A stretch of 64,000 bases of DNA from an uncultured Oscillospiraceae bacterium (GCA_905233385.1 CAJOEH010000001.1:57773-121772); one strand, 5' to 3'. Shown: positions 32,810 to 41,587, counted from the stretch's first letter. Notes: generated from the sequence alone by a model not told the origin. Translations and numbers: made by a program.

Positions 32810-33823
32810 TTGAAACACATCAAGAAGATCCTGTGCGCGCTTCTTTTGGTCGCGATCCTCTGCTCCGCCTTCGCCTGCGGCAGCGGAGAAGAGAACGCCA
32901 ACACGGGAAAAGTCACCATCTACACCTCGACCGAGGACTACAACATGGCGTATCTGCAGGAATGCCTGGACGCGCAGTTCCCCGACTATGAGATCGTGAT
33001 CGAGTACATGTCGACGAGCAACATCGCCGCGAAGGTCATCGAAGAAGGCGCCGACTCCGACTGCGACATCGTCTACATGGAAGAATACGGCTACATTGAG
33101 AAGATGATCGAGGCCGGCGTTCTGGACAGCATCAAGGGCGACTACGACCTGTCCAAGTATCTGGACGACGCCGTTCCCGCGAACGTGAACGAATACGCGC
33201 TTCCGGGCTGCCGTACCGGCGGCGGCATCATCGTCAACACCTACGTTCTGGAGCAGAACGGTCTGAGCAAGCCGACCTCCTATCAGGACCTGCTGGATCC
33301 CGCTTACAAGGGGCTGGTCTCGATGGCTTCTCCGAAGTCCTCCGGCACCGGCTACATGTTCCTCTACTCCCTGGTCAAGGCCTGGGGCGAGGACGAGGCG
33401 CTGGCCTATTTCGACGCGCTGACCCCCAACATCCTTGCCTACACGACCTCCGGCTCCGGCCCCGTGAACGCGCTGGTCAACCGTGAAGTCGCGGTCGGTT
33501 TCGGCATGATCTCGCAGGCGGTCACCAAGATCAACGAGGGCAGCACCGAGCTGGAAGTCCTGTTCTTTGAAGAGGGCGCGCCCTGCAACCTGTACGGCAA
33601 CGCCATCGTCAAGGGCAAGAAGGCGAACCAGGCCGTGAAGGACGTCATGGACTATCTGGACGCCTTCTATACGAACGAGTCGAACCGTCTGTACTACCCG
33701 GAGCCCGTCCTGAACGGCGCGGACTACGAGATCCCCAACTTCCCGACCGACATCGTCTATGCCGACATGAGCGGCAACAATCTCGACGCAAAGGAAGCTC
33801 TGCTCGAGAAGTGGCCCTACTGA
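32810..33823 (+). CDS. ABC importer substrate-binding lipoprotein (iron/phosphonate/thiamine type)
   Basis: 337 residues with a TTG start; AAAGGAG lies at correct spacing and the signal peptide follows immediately. The Lipo-box is AFACG. The mature protein is a class II binding protein (KVTIYTSTEDYNMAYLQECLD, DIVYMEEYGYIEKMIEAGVLD, GGGIIVNTYVLEQNG, GAPCNLYGNAIVKG), similar in pattern to Fe3+, thiamine and 2-aminoethylphosphonate receptors. It is the first gene of a compact operon with an ATPase, a double permease and a nucleotidyltransferase. The phospho-headgroup-related last gene makes a choline- or aminoethylphosphonate-like ligand attractive, but this is inference. Confidence 0.88.
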   Translation: MKHIKKILCALLLVAILCSAFACGSGEENANTGKVTIYTSTEDYNMAYLQECLDAQFPDYEIVIEYMSTSNIAAKVIEEGADSDCDIVYMEEYGYIEKMIEAGVLDSIKGDYDLSKYLDDAVPANVNEYALPGCRTGGGIIVNTYVLEQNGLSKPTSYQDLLDPAYKGLVSMASPKSSGTGYMFLYSLVKAWGEDEALAYFDALTPNILAYTTSGSGPVNALVNREVAVGFGMISQAVTKINEGSTELEVLFFEEGAPCNLYGNAIVKGKKANQAVKDVMDYLDAFYTNESNRLYYPEPVLNGADYEIPNFPTDIVYADMSGNNLDAKEALLEKWPY

Positions 33824-33827
33824 AGCG

Positions 33828-34589
33828 ATGAAGCTTGAGGTCAGAAACTTATCGAAAACATTCGACACGAAAGAGGCGGTGAAAGACGTCTCTTTCGCTG
33901 TTGAAGAGGGCGAGTTCCTCTCCATTCTCGGGCCGTCCGGCTGCGGGAAAACGACCCTGCTGCGGATGCTGATCGGTCTGATTCGGCCCACCGCCGGCAG
34001 CGTCTGGAAGGACGGCGTCGATATCACGGACGCCGCGCCGTCCAAGCGGAACATGGGCTTTGTCTTTCAGAACTACGCCCTGTTCGAGAACATGACGGTC
34101 CTGAAAAACGTGGAATACGCGCTGCGAATCCGAAAAGACGACAGACAGACCGCAAGAGACACCGCCCTTGCGCTAATCGAAAAGATGGGGCTGACGGAGT
34201 ATCAGAACGCCAAGCCCTACTCGCTGTCCGGCGGACAGCAGCAGCGCGTCGCCATCGCGAGAACGCTGGCGCTGATGCCCGATACGATCCTGTTTGACGA
34301 GCCCATGTCCGCGCTGGACGTCGCGACGAGGCTCGCGCTCCGCAAGGAGCTGAAACAGATCCAGAAAGAGTTCCACACGACCATGATCTACATCACGCAC
34401 GACCAGGAAGAGGCCTTCGCGATGTCCGACAAGATCCTCGTCATGGACACCGCCGTCGCGGTGCAGCTCGACACTCCCGAGAACATCATCCGTCACCCCG
34501 CGAACGACTACGTCAGGAGCTTCGTGGTCGACAACCTGAAGATCAAGATCGACTCTCTGTCGAAGTACATCGGTGTCGCAAATGGGTAG
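33828..34589 (+). CDS. ABC importer ATP-binding protein
   Basis: 253 residues. Walker A GPSGCGKTTLL, Q-loop FVFQNYALFENM, signature LSGGQQQRVAIARTL, Walker B ILFDEPMSALD, and the H-loop THDQEEAFAMSDK are all intact. This is the PotA/FbpC-like class that pairs with a fused two-domain permease. It begins four bases after the receptor gene stop and overlaps the permease start by 8 bases. Confidence 0.92.
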   Translation: MKLEVRNLSKTFDTKEAVKDVSFAVEEGEFLSILGPSGCGKTTLLRMLIGLIRPTAGSVWKDGVDITDAAPSKRNMGFVFQNYALFENMTVLKNVEYALRIRKDDRQTARDTALALIEKMGLTEYQNAKPYSLSGGQQQRVAIARTLALMPDTILFDEPMSALDVATRLALRKELKQIQKEFHTTMIYITHDQEEAFAMSDKILVMDTAVAVQLDTPENIIRHPANDYVRSFVVDNLKIKIDSLSKYIGVANG

Positions 34590-36213
34590 CGCGGGAACGA
34601 GCAGGATAAGAACCGCCCGCAGAGCCCTGCTGAATCAGCGCAATCTCAGCAAGCTCTTCCTCGGCGCCATCTTATTCGTCATCATCGTCGTGCCGATCGT
34701 GCGGATGATCCTCTACGTCGATTCGGCAACCGTTCGGAGCGTCTTCCGTTCCGATTCCTTCTATTCCTCGCTGTGGAACTCCCTGTCGTCCACCACGGTC
34801 GCCACGGTCATATCTATCGTTTTGGGATACGCGCTCGCGTGGGCGATCAACAAGACGAACATCAAGTGCAAATACCTGTTCACCATCCTGATCACGCTGC
34901 CGATGCTGATCCCCTCGATCTCGCACGGCATGGGCCTGATCATCCTCTTCGGCAACAACGGCGTTTTGACGCGGCTGTTCCATTCCTCCGCCTCGATCTA
35001 CGGCTTTTGGGGCGTGGTCCTGGGCTCCGTGCTCTACTCCTTCCCCGTCGCCTTCATCATGATCGCGGACATCCTGAAATACGAGGATCAGACGCCCTAC
35101 GAGGCCGCCGACGTGCTGGGGATCCCGAAGCGGCGGCAATTCACCTCGATCACCCTGCCCTATATCCGCAAGCCGATGATCTCCGTCCTGTTCGCCATCT
35201 TCACGATGATCGTGACGGACTACGGCGTAACGCTCTCCATCGGCGGCAAGTTCAAGACCCTGCCCGTGCTGCTCTATGAGGACGCGGTGGGACAGCTCAA
35301 CTATTCGACCGGCAGTGTGATCGGCATCGTCCTGCTGCTGCCCGCGCTGATCGCCTTCCTGTTTGACCTGTTCAACAAGGACCGCGGCAATTCCGCCTTC
35401 GTGACGAAGGAATACAAGAAGCACAGCGCGCGCAACGACGCGATCGGCTACGCCGTCGTGGGCGTCACCTCCGTCCTGGTGCTGGCGATCCTCTCCTCGT
35501 TCATCATGCAGGCGTTCGCGAAGTCCTATCCGACGAACATGTCGCTGACCTTCGAGCATTTCGCGAATACCTTCTCCAAGAACGGCGGGAAGTATCTGCT
35601 GAACTCCGTCGTCATCGCCGCGGCGACCGCCGTGATCGGCGTCGCGATCGGCTGCTCGACCGCCTACCTGACGGCGCGGATGAAGTCGCGCTTCTCGCGG
35701 TTCCTGCACCTGACGGCGATCGTCAGCCTCGCCGTTCCCGGCCTGGTCCTGGGTCTGGCCTACGTGATCGTGTTCAAGAAGTCCCTCGTTTACGGCACGA
35801 TCGCGATCCTCATCATGGTGAACACGGTGCACTTCTTTGCCTCGCCGTACCTGATGATCTATAACGCGTTCGGAAAGATGAACGAGAACCTGGAGCCCGT
35901 CGGCGAGATCCTCGGTATCAGCCGCCTGCGGATCATCCGCGACGTGATCCTGCCGCAGAGCAAGTACACCCTGCTCGAGATGTTCTCCTACTTTTTCGTG
36001 AACAGCATGATGACCATCTCCGCTGTTTCGTTCCTCGCGACGCCCTCGAACAAGCCGCTGTCCCTGCTGATCAACCAGTTCGAGGCCTATAACATGATGG
36101 AGTGCGCCGCTGTGGTCGCGCTTCTGATCCTGGTAATGAACCTGCTGATGAAAGGGATCATTTTTATCATCAAAATGATCGGTGCAAGCTATGCTGACAA
36201 GAAAACAGTTTAA
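34582..36213 (+). CDS. ABC importer permease, two fused domains
   Basis: 543 residues from the ATG at 34582 (a GTG at 34573 is possible; neither has a strong ribosome binding site, which fits translational coupling to the ATPase). Two halves of about six helices each carry the EAA coupling loop: YEAADVLGIPKRRQFTSITL near residues 175-195 and EPVGEILGISRLRIIRDVILP near 435-455. This duplicated layout is usual in iron (FbpB) and 2-aminoethylphosphonate-type importers. Its 3' end overlaps the next gene by 23 bases. Confidence 0.9.
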   Translation: MGSAGTSRIRTARRALLNQRNLSKLFLGAILFVIIVVPIVRMILYVDSATVRSVFRSDSFYSSLWNSLSSTTVATVISIVLGYALAWAINKTNIKCKYLFTILITLPMLIPSISHGMGLIILFGNNGVLTRLFHSSASIYGFWGVVLGSVLYSFPVAFIMIADILKYEDQTPYEAADVLGIPKRRQFTSITLPYIRKPMISVLFAIFTMIVTDYGVTLSIGGKFKTLPVLLYEDAVGQLNYSTGSVIGIVLLLPALIAFLFDLFNKDRGNSAFVTKEYKKHSARNDAIGYAVVGVTSVLVLAILSSFIMQAFAKSYPTNMSLTFEHFANTFSKNGGKYLLNSVVIAAATAVIGVAIGCSTAYLTARMKSRFSRFLHLTAIVSLAVPGLVLGLAYVIVFKKSLVYGTIAILIMVNTVHFFASPYLMIYNAFGKMNENLEPVGEILGISRLRIIRDVILPQSKYTLLEMFSYFFVNSMMTISAVSFLATPSNKPLSLLINQFEAYNMMECAAVVALLILVMNLLMKGIIFIIKMIGASYADKKTV

Positions 36214-37075
36214 CGTTCTGGACGTTCTGATCGAAGCGTCAAAAAAGCCGTCGCAGCGGGAACTGTCGGAAAAGACCGGCATCTCGCTCGGCAGCGTCAA
36301 CAGCGTCCTAAAGGAGCTGGCGGAGCTGTCCTACGCGGACGCGAACGGCATCACGCCCGCGGGCATGGCGGTCATGCAGAACTATCGCGTGCAGCGGGCG
36401 GTCATCATCGCCGCGGGCTTCGGCTCAAGACTCGTTCCCATCACGCTGAACACGCCGAAGCCGCTGGTGCGCGTCAAGGGAAGCCGGATCATCGACTCCT
36501 GCCTCGACGCCCTGAAAGAAGCGGAGATCGACGAGGTCTATATCGTGCGCGGCTATCTTGCGGAGCAGTTCGATCAGCTGCTTTACAAGTACCCGAACGT
36601 CCGCTTCATCGAAAACCCGATGTACAACGAGGCGAACAACCTCTCCTCCGTGGTCTGCGCCGGCGAGCTCGTGAAAAACGCCTATATCATCGAGGCGGAC
36701 CTGCTTGTGCACAACAAGAAGCTCATCAAGAAATACCAGTACGCATCGAACTATCTGGGCATCCCGGTCGAGCGGACCGACGACTGGTGCATCCACCTGG
36801 GCGGCGGCCACGTCAGCAAAATGGCGATCGGCGGAGAGAACTGCTATCAGATGGTCGGTATCTCCTACTGGACGCCCGAGGACGGCGAAACGCTCTGCCG
36901 CGACGCCGCGAAAGTCTTCCATTCCCCCGGCGGCAAAGAACGCTACTGGGATCAGGTTCCGCTCGAATACTGCATGAAGGACTTCAAAGTGGAGGTCCGC
37001 CCGTGCTCCTTCGACGACATCCGCGAGATCGACACCTTCAACGAGCTGAAGCAGATCGACGAAGCCTATCGATGA
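36191..37075 (+). CDS. Winged-helix domain fused to sugar-phosphate/choline-phosphate nucleotidyltransferase
   Basis: 294 residues. The N-terminal ~65 residues are a MarR-like winged helix (LTRKQFNVLDVLIEASKK, SQRELSEKTGISLGSVNSVLKEL). The rest is a LicC-like nucleotidyltransferase: the activating loop IIAAGFGSRLVPITLNTPKPLVRV, YIVRGYLAEQFDQL, NLSSVVCAGELV and EADLLVHNK with the metal-binding acidic residue. Family members make CDP-choline or CMP-aminoethylphosphonate from the phospho-headgroup. The fused DNA-binding domain suggests that it also controls its own operon. It overlaps the permease gene, so import and activation of the same headgroup is a reasonable inference. The ATG at 36191 lacks a clear ribosome binding site. 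Confidence 0.85.
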   Translation: MLTRKQFNVLDVLIEASKKPSQRELSEKTGISLGSVNSVLKELAELSYADANGITPAGMAVMQNYRVQRAVIIAAGFGSRLVPITLNTPKPLVRVKGSRIIDSCLDALKEAEIDEVYIVRGYLAEQFDQLLYKYPNVRFIENPMYNEANNLSSVVCAGELVKNAYIIEADLLVHNKKLIKKYQYASNYLGIPVERTDDWCIHLGGGHVSKMAIGGENCYQMVGISYWTPEDGETLCRDAAKVFHSPGGKERYWDQVPLEYCMKDFKVEVRPCSFDDIREIDTFNELKQIDEAYR

Positions 37076-37082
37076 AGCATCG

Positions 37083-37125
37083 AAAAACCCGCCGCTTTCC
37101 CCTCGGGAAAGCGGCGGGTTTTTCC
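37083..37125. terminator. Bidirectional terminator between converging operons
   Basis: A perfect 19-bp stem including flanking A/T tracts (37083-37101 with 37105-37123, loop CTC): AAAAA on one side and TTTTT on the other, so it works in both directions. Confidence 0.92.
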
Positions 37126-37127
37126 GT

Positions 37128-37976
37128 CTATGTAGCGGACGCGGCGGGAAGCGTATCATACGAGAGCTTTTCGTGATAAAACGCCTCGTAGGCTTCGACC
37201 CACAGCGCATAGTTCTTTTCCATCATTCTGTTCGCGTTCTCGGCCGCGCTCAGGCCGCTGTCGGGATAAATCGCGGGCAGATAATGCACGTAGAGCTCCT
37301 GTACTTTGAAGCCGTCGTCGTCCAGCTCGTCGGAATCCCGCATCCCGATAAAGACGGGGATCACGGGCGCGCCGAACTTCGCGGCGAAGCGGAACGCGCC
37401 GACCTTGAGCGGGCGCGGCTTGCGGTAATTGAACCACATCGCCTGCTCGGGGTAGATCAGGATCTTTTCTCCGCGCTCCAGCAGGACCTTCATCCCGCTG
37501 TAGAACTCCTTCATCGTCGCAAGGTTGGAGCTCAGCGGCAGCGTGTTCGCGTGGCGCATCATGATCCGCACCGGCCCTTTGAAGTTGGTGTAGTTGCCTT
37601 CCTTGATCACTTTGTAGAGAAAATGACCCTTTTTCAGAGCCGGCCTTATGGTCTTGTAGACGACGTAATTGTCGCTCAGGTGGAAGTGATTGCAGGTGAC
37701 GATCGCACCGCACGTCACCGCCGTCGCGTTCTCGATGCCGCGCACTTCTTTGATGATCAGTTTCTTCTTGCGGATCATATGCTCAAAGAACGATTTTCCG
37801 AGGAAGTTCGCGAGCCGCGTCATCGCCCTGCTCGACAGCTTTTTGTTCGTATAGTCCACTTCGCCGGGCAGGATGGGGATCGCGGGATCGTCTTCCTCCA
37901 CGTCGTCGTTGAACCGCCCCTGCTGCTCGTATTCCCTGATCCGCGCCAGGACGCGCAGTCTGTCTTCCTTAGACAC
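37128..37976 (-). CDS. 1-acyl-glycerol-3-phosphate acyltransferase family protein (PlsC-like)
   Basis: 282 residues from the GTG at 37976, chosen because GGGAGGTG lies just upstream and the longer frame only mirrors the glycosyltransferase gene. The acyltransferase catalytic motif HX4D is present as NHFHLSD (block I), followed by KGPVRIMMR and ILIYPEQAMWFNYRKPRPLKVGAFRFA, which carries the block III glutamate and block IV proline region. Such enzymes acylate lysophospholipids or glycolipids at the inner membrane face. The gene overlaps the glycosyltransferase gene by 8 bases, suggesting joint work on a glycolipid or envelope polymer. Confidence 0.85.
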   Translation of the reverse strand: MSKEDRLRVLARIREYEQQGRFNDDVEEDDPAIPILPGEVDYTNKKLSSRAMTRLANFLGKSFFEHMIRKKKLIIKEVRGIENATAVTCGAIVTCNHFHLSDNYVVYKTIRPALKKGHFLYKVIKEGNYTNFKGPVRIMMRHANTLPLSSNLATMKEFYSGMKVLLERGEKILIYPEQAMWFNYRKPRPLKVGAFRFAAKFGAPVIPVFIGMRDSDELDDDGFKVQELYVHYLPAIYPDSGLSAAENANRMMEKNYALWVEAYEAFYHEKLSYDTLPAASAT

Positions 37977-38910
37977 GGCACACCTCCCGGTTGAACCACA
38001 GCTTGCGGAAGGTCCGCTCGCTGTTCTGGATCTCTCCGATGCTACGGACGATTTCCAGGAAGCCGTCTCTGTCGCGCTGTTTGTCGGCGTCGGAATAGTT
38101 GTTGAATTCACGGAGCAGCTCGTCGTAGAATTCGCTGGATTCCGCGTATTCCCAGAAGTATTCGCCGTTGATCGTGTCTTCATAGTGCCAGGGCTTGTTG
38201 GACAGGGCGTAGTGGCACAGGTGAAGCTCCCCTTCCGGCGGTTCCGGGAAGCTGTGCTTGTTCCAGCCCGTCGGCAGATACTTCACCCGCCCGTGGCAGA
38301 TCACATTGAGGTATTCCTGATCCGGCGCCAGGCTGTCGAAGTGGTAGGTGGTGAGCATGTGCAGGAAGCGCTCCTGCACCTTAAACGCGCGGAATTCCTT
38401 GAGGTTCATGACCATCACGCCGGAATTGAAATAGGTGCGCGGCGGGATGCCGATGATGTTCTCCACGTACTCGGTGAACATCGGGGCTCTGTCGGTGTTC
38501 TGCTCGTAGACCGCGCCGACGAGATAGCCTTCAACGTCCGTGTCATACAGCTCCGCGACGTCGCTCAGCAGGACCACGTCGCTGTCGAGATACACGGCTT
38601 TGTCGTACTGCGGGAACGTCGTTTCGATAAACAGCCGGAAATACGCGGCGACGCCGAAATAGAACACTTCGGGCAGCTTCGCCCTGATGGGCTCCAGCAT
38701 TTCCTGCACGTCGAAGAATTCGATGGACACGTTGGCTTTCGCGTGCTGTTTCAACATGGCCTGATGCGCCTCGGAAATGTCGTTTTTCAGCACGGTGATC
38801 TTATATTCATTCTCGTCCGAAGCGTGGGCGATCAGCGAGATGATCGCCACGTCCAGATAAGGCACGTACTTATCGTCGCACGCAAAAAAGATCGGTACGG
38901 TTTTCTTCAT
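37969..38910 (-). CDS. Glycosyltransferase family 8 protein
   Basis: 313 residues. It opens with TVPIFFACDDKYVPYLDVAIISLI, the GT8 donor-binding start, and has the metal-binding DxD in KAVYLDSDVVLLSDVAELY. Further marks are YFNSGVMVMNL, DQEYLNVICHG, LPTGWNK and the HYALSNKPWHY end of the fold. GT8 enzymes are retaining transferases using UDP-glucose or UDP-galactose in LPS, teichoic or glycoprotein glycan synthesis. GGAGG precedes the ATG. It forms an operon with the acyltransferase gene. Confidence 0.9.
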   Translation of the reverse strand: MKKTVPIFFACDDKYVPYLDVAIISLIAHASDENEYKITVLKNDISEAHQAMLKQHAKANVSIEFFDVQEMLEPIRAKLPEVFYFGVAAYFRLFIETTFPQYDKAVYLDSDVVLLSDVAELYDTDVEGYLVGAVYEQNTDRAPMFTEYVENIIGIPPRTYFNSGVMVMNLKEFRAFKVQERFLHMLTTYHFDSLAPDQEYLNVICHGRVKYLPTGWNKHSFPEPPEGELHLCHYALSNKPWHYEDTINGEYFWEYAESSEFYDELLREFNNYSDADKQRDRDGFLEIVRSIGEIQNSERTFRKLWFNREVCRV

Positions 38911-39083
38911 TCTTGTCTATCCTCCAAATTCGGTTTGCAGATTGCGTCGATTGGACAGGCATATCTTCCGACAGATCCTTTGCAATGTAAAGATATTTCT
39001 TGATTTTCGTCTCTCTGATTGCAGGACGCGCCCGTCGCGCAGCGAGAGAGCGCTCCACCACAGCGAGAATTTGTTGTAATCAC

Positions 39084-39112
39084 TTGCTTTTTGGGGCATG
39101 TTGTGATATGAT
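39084..39112 (+). promoter_or_regulatory. Promoter giving a probable leaderless mRNA
   Basis: TTGCTT (39084-39089), 17-base spacer, TATGAT (39107-39112). The ATG of the XRE gene is at 39119, just where transcription should begin, with only GTCGCC between and no ribosome binding site. Confidence 0.6.
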
Positions 39113-39118
39113 GTCGCC

Positions 39119-39760
39119 ATGGAAAACGTAAAGAAAATCGTATCGAATAACTTAATAAAACTGCGCAAAGAGAAGAACCTGACGCAGGCGGAACTCGCGA
39201 AACTGATCAATTATTCCGACAAGGCGATCTCCCGCTGGGAAACGGGCGAGGTCGTTCCCGACCTCGAGACCATCTACGCCTTGAGCGAGGTCTTCGGCGT
39301 TCCCGTCTCGGCGATCACGGAAGAGCCGTCGGAAAAGCAAGCGGAGGCCGACGCCGCTCCGTCCGTGAGCCAGAAGGTCCTTTCGCAGATCTTCCTCGTC
39401 TGCGAGATCTGGTTCATCCTCTGCGCCGTATTCGTCTACCTGAAGTTCTCCCGGCAGGTCAATCTTTGGCAGCTGTTCGTCTTCGGCGTGCCCGCGACCG
39501 CGCTGATGCTTTGGTTCTGCAACCGGAAAGAGCCGGCGAACACGCTCCTTTTCATTTTCGCGACGGTATTTATCTGGTCGCTGATCACGTTCGTCTATCT
39601 GTATCTGATCGATTCCAATCCCTGGTATCTCTATTTCCTCGGGCTGCCTTTGCAGGGGCTGGTCATTATCCGGTATGTTTTCAACTACAAGCAGAACCTG
39701 AAACGGATCAAGATCCACAGAGGGCAGGAGCACACGGAAGAGGAAGAGCTTCCCCAATAG
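39119..39760 (+). CDS. XRE-family regulator with four membrane helices
   Basis: 213 residues. Residues 1-65 form a Cro/CI helix-turn-helix (LRKEKNLTQAELAKLINYSDKAISRWETGEVVPDLETIYALSEVFG). After an acidic linker come four hydrophobic helices (about 92-110, 119-132, 141-160, 168-185) and a charged tail. DNA binding from a membrane-tethered protein suggests response to envelope state. It stands alone between two terminators. No cognate target is obvious apart from itself or the divergent GT8/PlsC operon. Confidence 0.85.
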   Translation: MENVKKIVSNNLIKLRKEKNLTQAELAKLINYSDKAISRWETGEVVPDLETIYALSEVFGVPVSAITEEPSEKQAEADAAPSVSQKVLSQIFLVCEIWFILCAVFVYLKFSRQVNLWQLFVFGVPATALMLWFCNRKEPANTLLFIFATVFIWSLITFVYLYLIDSNPWYLYFLGLPLQGLVIIRYVFNYKQNLKRIKIHRGQEHTEEEELPQ

Positions 39761-39768
39761 AAGAAACA

Positions 39769-39808
39769 ACCGCCGCCGCTTTCCAAAAGGAAAGCGGCGG
39801 CGGTTTCT
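39769..39808. terminator. Bidirectional terminator after the XRE gene
   Basis: A perfect 16-bp stem (39769-39784 with 39789-39804, loop AAAA) followed by TTCTG; AAAC-rich on the other side. Confidence 0.75.
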
Positions 39809-39821
39809 GTTATGCTTCGTT

Positions 39822-40295
39822 TCAATCGCGCTCGATGCAGTAGTACTTGAAGTCCCCCTCGGTGCGGAGATACCGGAAGCCGACCTTTTCCAGCACGTGC
39901 TGACTGCGCGCGTTCGTCAGGATCGTGTCGGCGAACAGCACCGGGATGTCCAGCTCGCGGAAGACGTAGTCGATCGCCAGCCGCTCCGCCTGCGTGCCGA
40001 TGCCGCGGTCCTTGTACGCCGCGTTCTTCATGGAGATCGAAAGCGTGGCGCGCTTGCGCGGCTCGACGTTCTTGAGGATGATCTCGCCGGCCATCTCGTC
40101 TTCGAGCATGATCGCGAAGCACCTGCGGTTCCGGTCGATCTGCCGCTGGATATAGCGGTCGACTCCTTCCGGGACGTAAATGTAGGGCGTAAACTTGCTT
40201 TGATCTATGGATAGGTCGGGATCGTTCTGATACTCCTTGTAGTACGCGTGATACATCTCCGCCGTCATCGGCCGCAGGGTCACCTCTCCGCTCAT
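39822..40295 (-). CDS. GNAT-family N-acetyltransferase
   Basis: 157 residues. The acetyl-CoA-binding core reads LSISMKNAAYKDRGIGTQAERLAIDYVF (the RGIGT loop is the Q/RxxGxG/A element), followed by LFADTILTNARSQHVLEKVGF, the typical GNAT C-terminal strand-helix of RimJ/RimL-like enzymes. The substrate is unknown. It starts inside the last four bases of the HD hydrolase gene, so the two are coupled. Confidence 0.85.
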   Translation of the reverse strand: MSGEVTLRPMTAEMYHAYYKEYQNDPDLSIDQSKFTPYIYVPEGVDRYIQRQIDRNRRCFAIMLEDEMAGEIILKNVEPRKRATLSISMKNAAYKDRGIGTQAERLAIDYVFRELDIPVLFADTILTNARSQHVLEKVGFRYLRTEGDFKYYCIERD

Positions 40296-40954
40296 GCGCT
40301 CGTTCCCTCTTCGACGCGTCTGCTGCTTTTCAGCTGCGACAGGAGCCGCTCATAGAAGCTGATATAGAAGCCGATGCGCTCTTTCCAGATCTCCTTCGCG
40401 GCCTGCGTTCCCATCTCCATGTCCCGCAGCTCGCGCAGGCGGGCGAGGCGCTTTTCCGTCAGCGCCAGTTTTTCCTCGTAGGGCAGGTCCAGAAAGCCGT
40501 CGTGATACAGCGTCTCGTGGATGCGGTAGGCGTCGAAGCGGTCGAGGTTGTCCGCGTCCCCCACGGAGAGGGCGAACGGCGTCCGCTCGCCGGGAAAGTC
40601 CGCCTTGTCGTCCACGTGGATCGCGATACCGTAGCAGATATCGGCGATCCGGTCTTCCGGCAGGCTCAGCTCCCGCAGGAAGGGGCGGGCGATCTTCGCG
40701 GCGCGCCGCCCGTGCTCGATCCAGCCGTCCTCGCCGAAGTCCTCGCAGTAGGACACGTCGTGGAGCAGGCAGGCGATCACCGTTTCCGTCTCGTCGAAGC
40801 CCTCGCGGCGCGCGATTTCCCTGCCGAGGTTGGCGACGCGGTAGGTGTGCTCCAGCCGGTAGGCCTTCGCCTCCGGATGGGCGTTCAGATACCCGCTGCC
40901 GTCGAATTTCTGAATCAAATATGCTTCTGTTCTACGAACTAAATCATAATTCAC
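40292..40954 (-). CDS. HD-domain phosphohydrolase
   Basis: 220 residues from the GTG at 40954, preceded by GAGGTG; the frame is open upstream but runs into the REP array. The metal-binding HD signature is complete: LEHTYRVANLGREIA, then CLLHDVSYCEDFG, then IEHGRRAAKI, and a later aspartate in SVGDADNLDRFDAYRI. Such enzymes hydrolyse nucleotides or small phosphoesters. The exact substrate is not evident. It is co-transcribed with the GNAT gene. Confidence 0.85.
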   Translation of the reverse strand: MNYDLVRRTEAYLIQKFDGSGYLNAHPEAKAYRLEHTYRVANLGREIARREGFDETETVIACLLHDVSYCEDFGEDGWIEHGRRAAKIARPFLRELSLPEDRIADICYGIAIHVDDKADFPGERTPFALSVGDADNLDRFDAYRIHETLYHDGFLDLPYEEKLALTEKRLARLRELRDMEMGTQAAKEIWKERIGFYISFYERLLSQLKSSRRVEEGTSA

Positions 40955-40988
40955 TGTAAACACCTCTGTTCCATGCAAATGTGCCCCC

Positions 40989-41126
40989 GGAGGCATGTGG
41001 GCATGCCTCCCTACGCATTCATTCGATTCTGCATTTCTCCCTCCGTAGGGAGGCGTCCCCTGACGCCTCCGCGTCTGTCCGGACGAACTGCGTTATCCCC
41101 GGAGGCATGTGGGCATGCCTCCCTAC
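40989..41126 (+). repeat. REP/BIME array on the 3' side of the RAYT gene
   Basis: Three REP units: inverted (40989-41014), direct (41045-41070) and inverted (41101-41126). Each direct unit is GTAG followed by a GGAGGCGT...ACGCCTCC hairpin; each inverted unit is a GGAGGCATG-TGGG-CATGCCTCC hairpin followed by CTAC. The final CTAC (41123-41126) supplies the stop codon of the RAYT gene on the minus strand. Confidence 0.92.
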
Positions 41127-41587
41127 GGAGAATTGCTTATTATTCTGCTTGGGTGATAATCGTCTTCTGCCCATTTTCCCGGGTTGCTATCGATGTAATT
41201 CCATTTGATCAGATAATCATTCTCGTCGCGAATTACATGATCGTAATAATACTTCTGCCAGATGCTTTCGCCAATTGTTTTTGTAACCAGTCCTTTGAAC
41301 GAACGAATGTCGGACGAAATCGGTTTTCCATTCGTTTTATGGATAATCATATGAATATGATTTGGCATGATTACATATTTTTCGATTCCGGAGAGCGATA
41401 ATAGATATGATTCTGCTACACAGCCGAATTCAGTGAGAAACACCTTTGTTTCTCCATCCGAAGAAGTATCAATTCTTGCAAGAAGGCATTTCCGGTCTTT
41501 TGTGCAAATGGTTATGAAATAATAGCCCTCGGAGGCATAATCATATCCTTTCAATCTTGCCCATTTTCTTTGCGGGTAGTTTTGCAT
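41123..41587 (-). CDS. REP-associated tyrosine transposase (RAYT, Y1/IS200-like)
   Basis: 154 residues. The HUH nuclease motif is in YVIMPNHIHMIIH (residues ~72-84); the candidate catalytic tyrosine lies in the helix WQKYYYDHVIRDENDY, and the fold ends with NYIDSNPGKWAEDDYHP, all typical of TnpA-REP proteins. These enzymes cut and rejoin single-stranded REP hairpins preceded by a guide tetranucleotide. AAGGAGAGCC precedes the ATG. The gene is bracketed by nine REP units in this window's 41 kb region, and its TAG stop is part of the GTAG guide of the adjacent REP. Codon use is more AT-rich than its neighbours, a sign of acquisition. Confidence 0.9.
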   Translation of the reverse strand: MQNYPQRKWARLKGYDYASEGYYFITICTKDRKCLLARIDTSSDGETKVFLTEFGCVAESYLLSLSGIEKYVIMPNHIHMIIHKTNGKPISSDIRSFKGLVTKTIGESIWQKYYYDHVIRDENDYLIKWNYIDSNPGKWAEDDYHPSRIISNSP

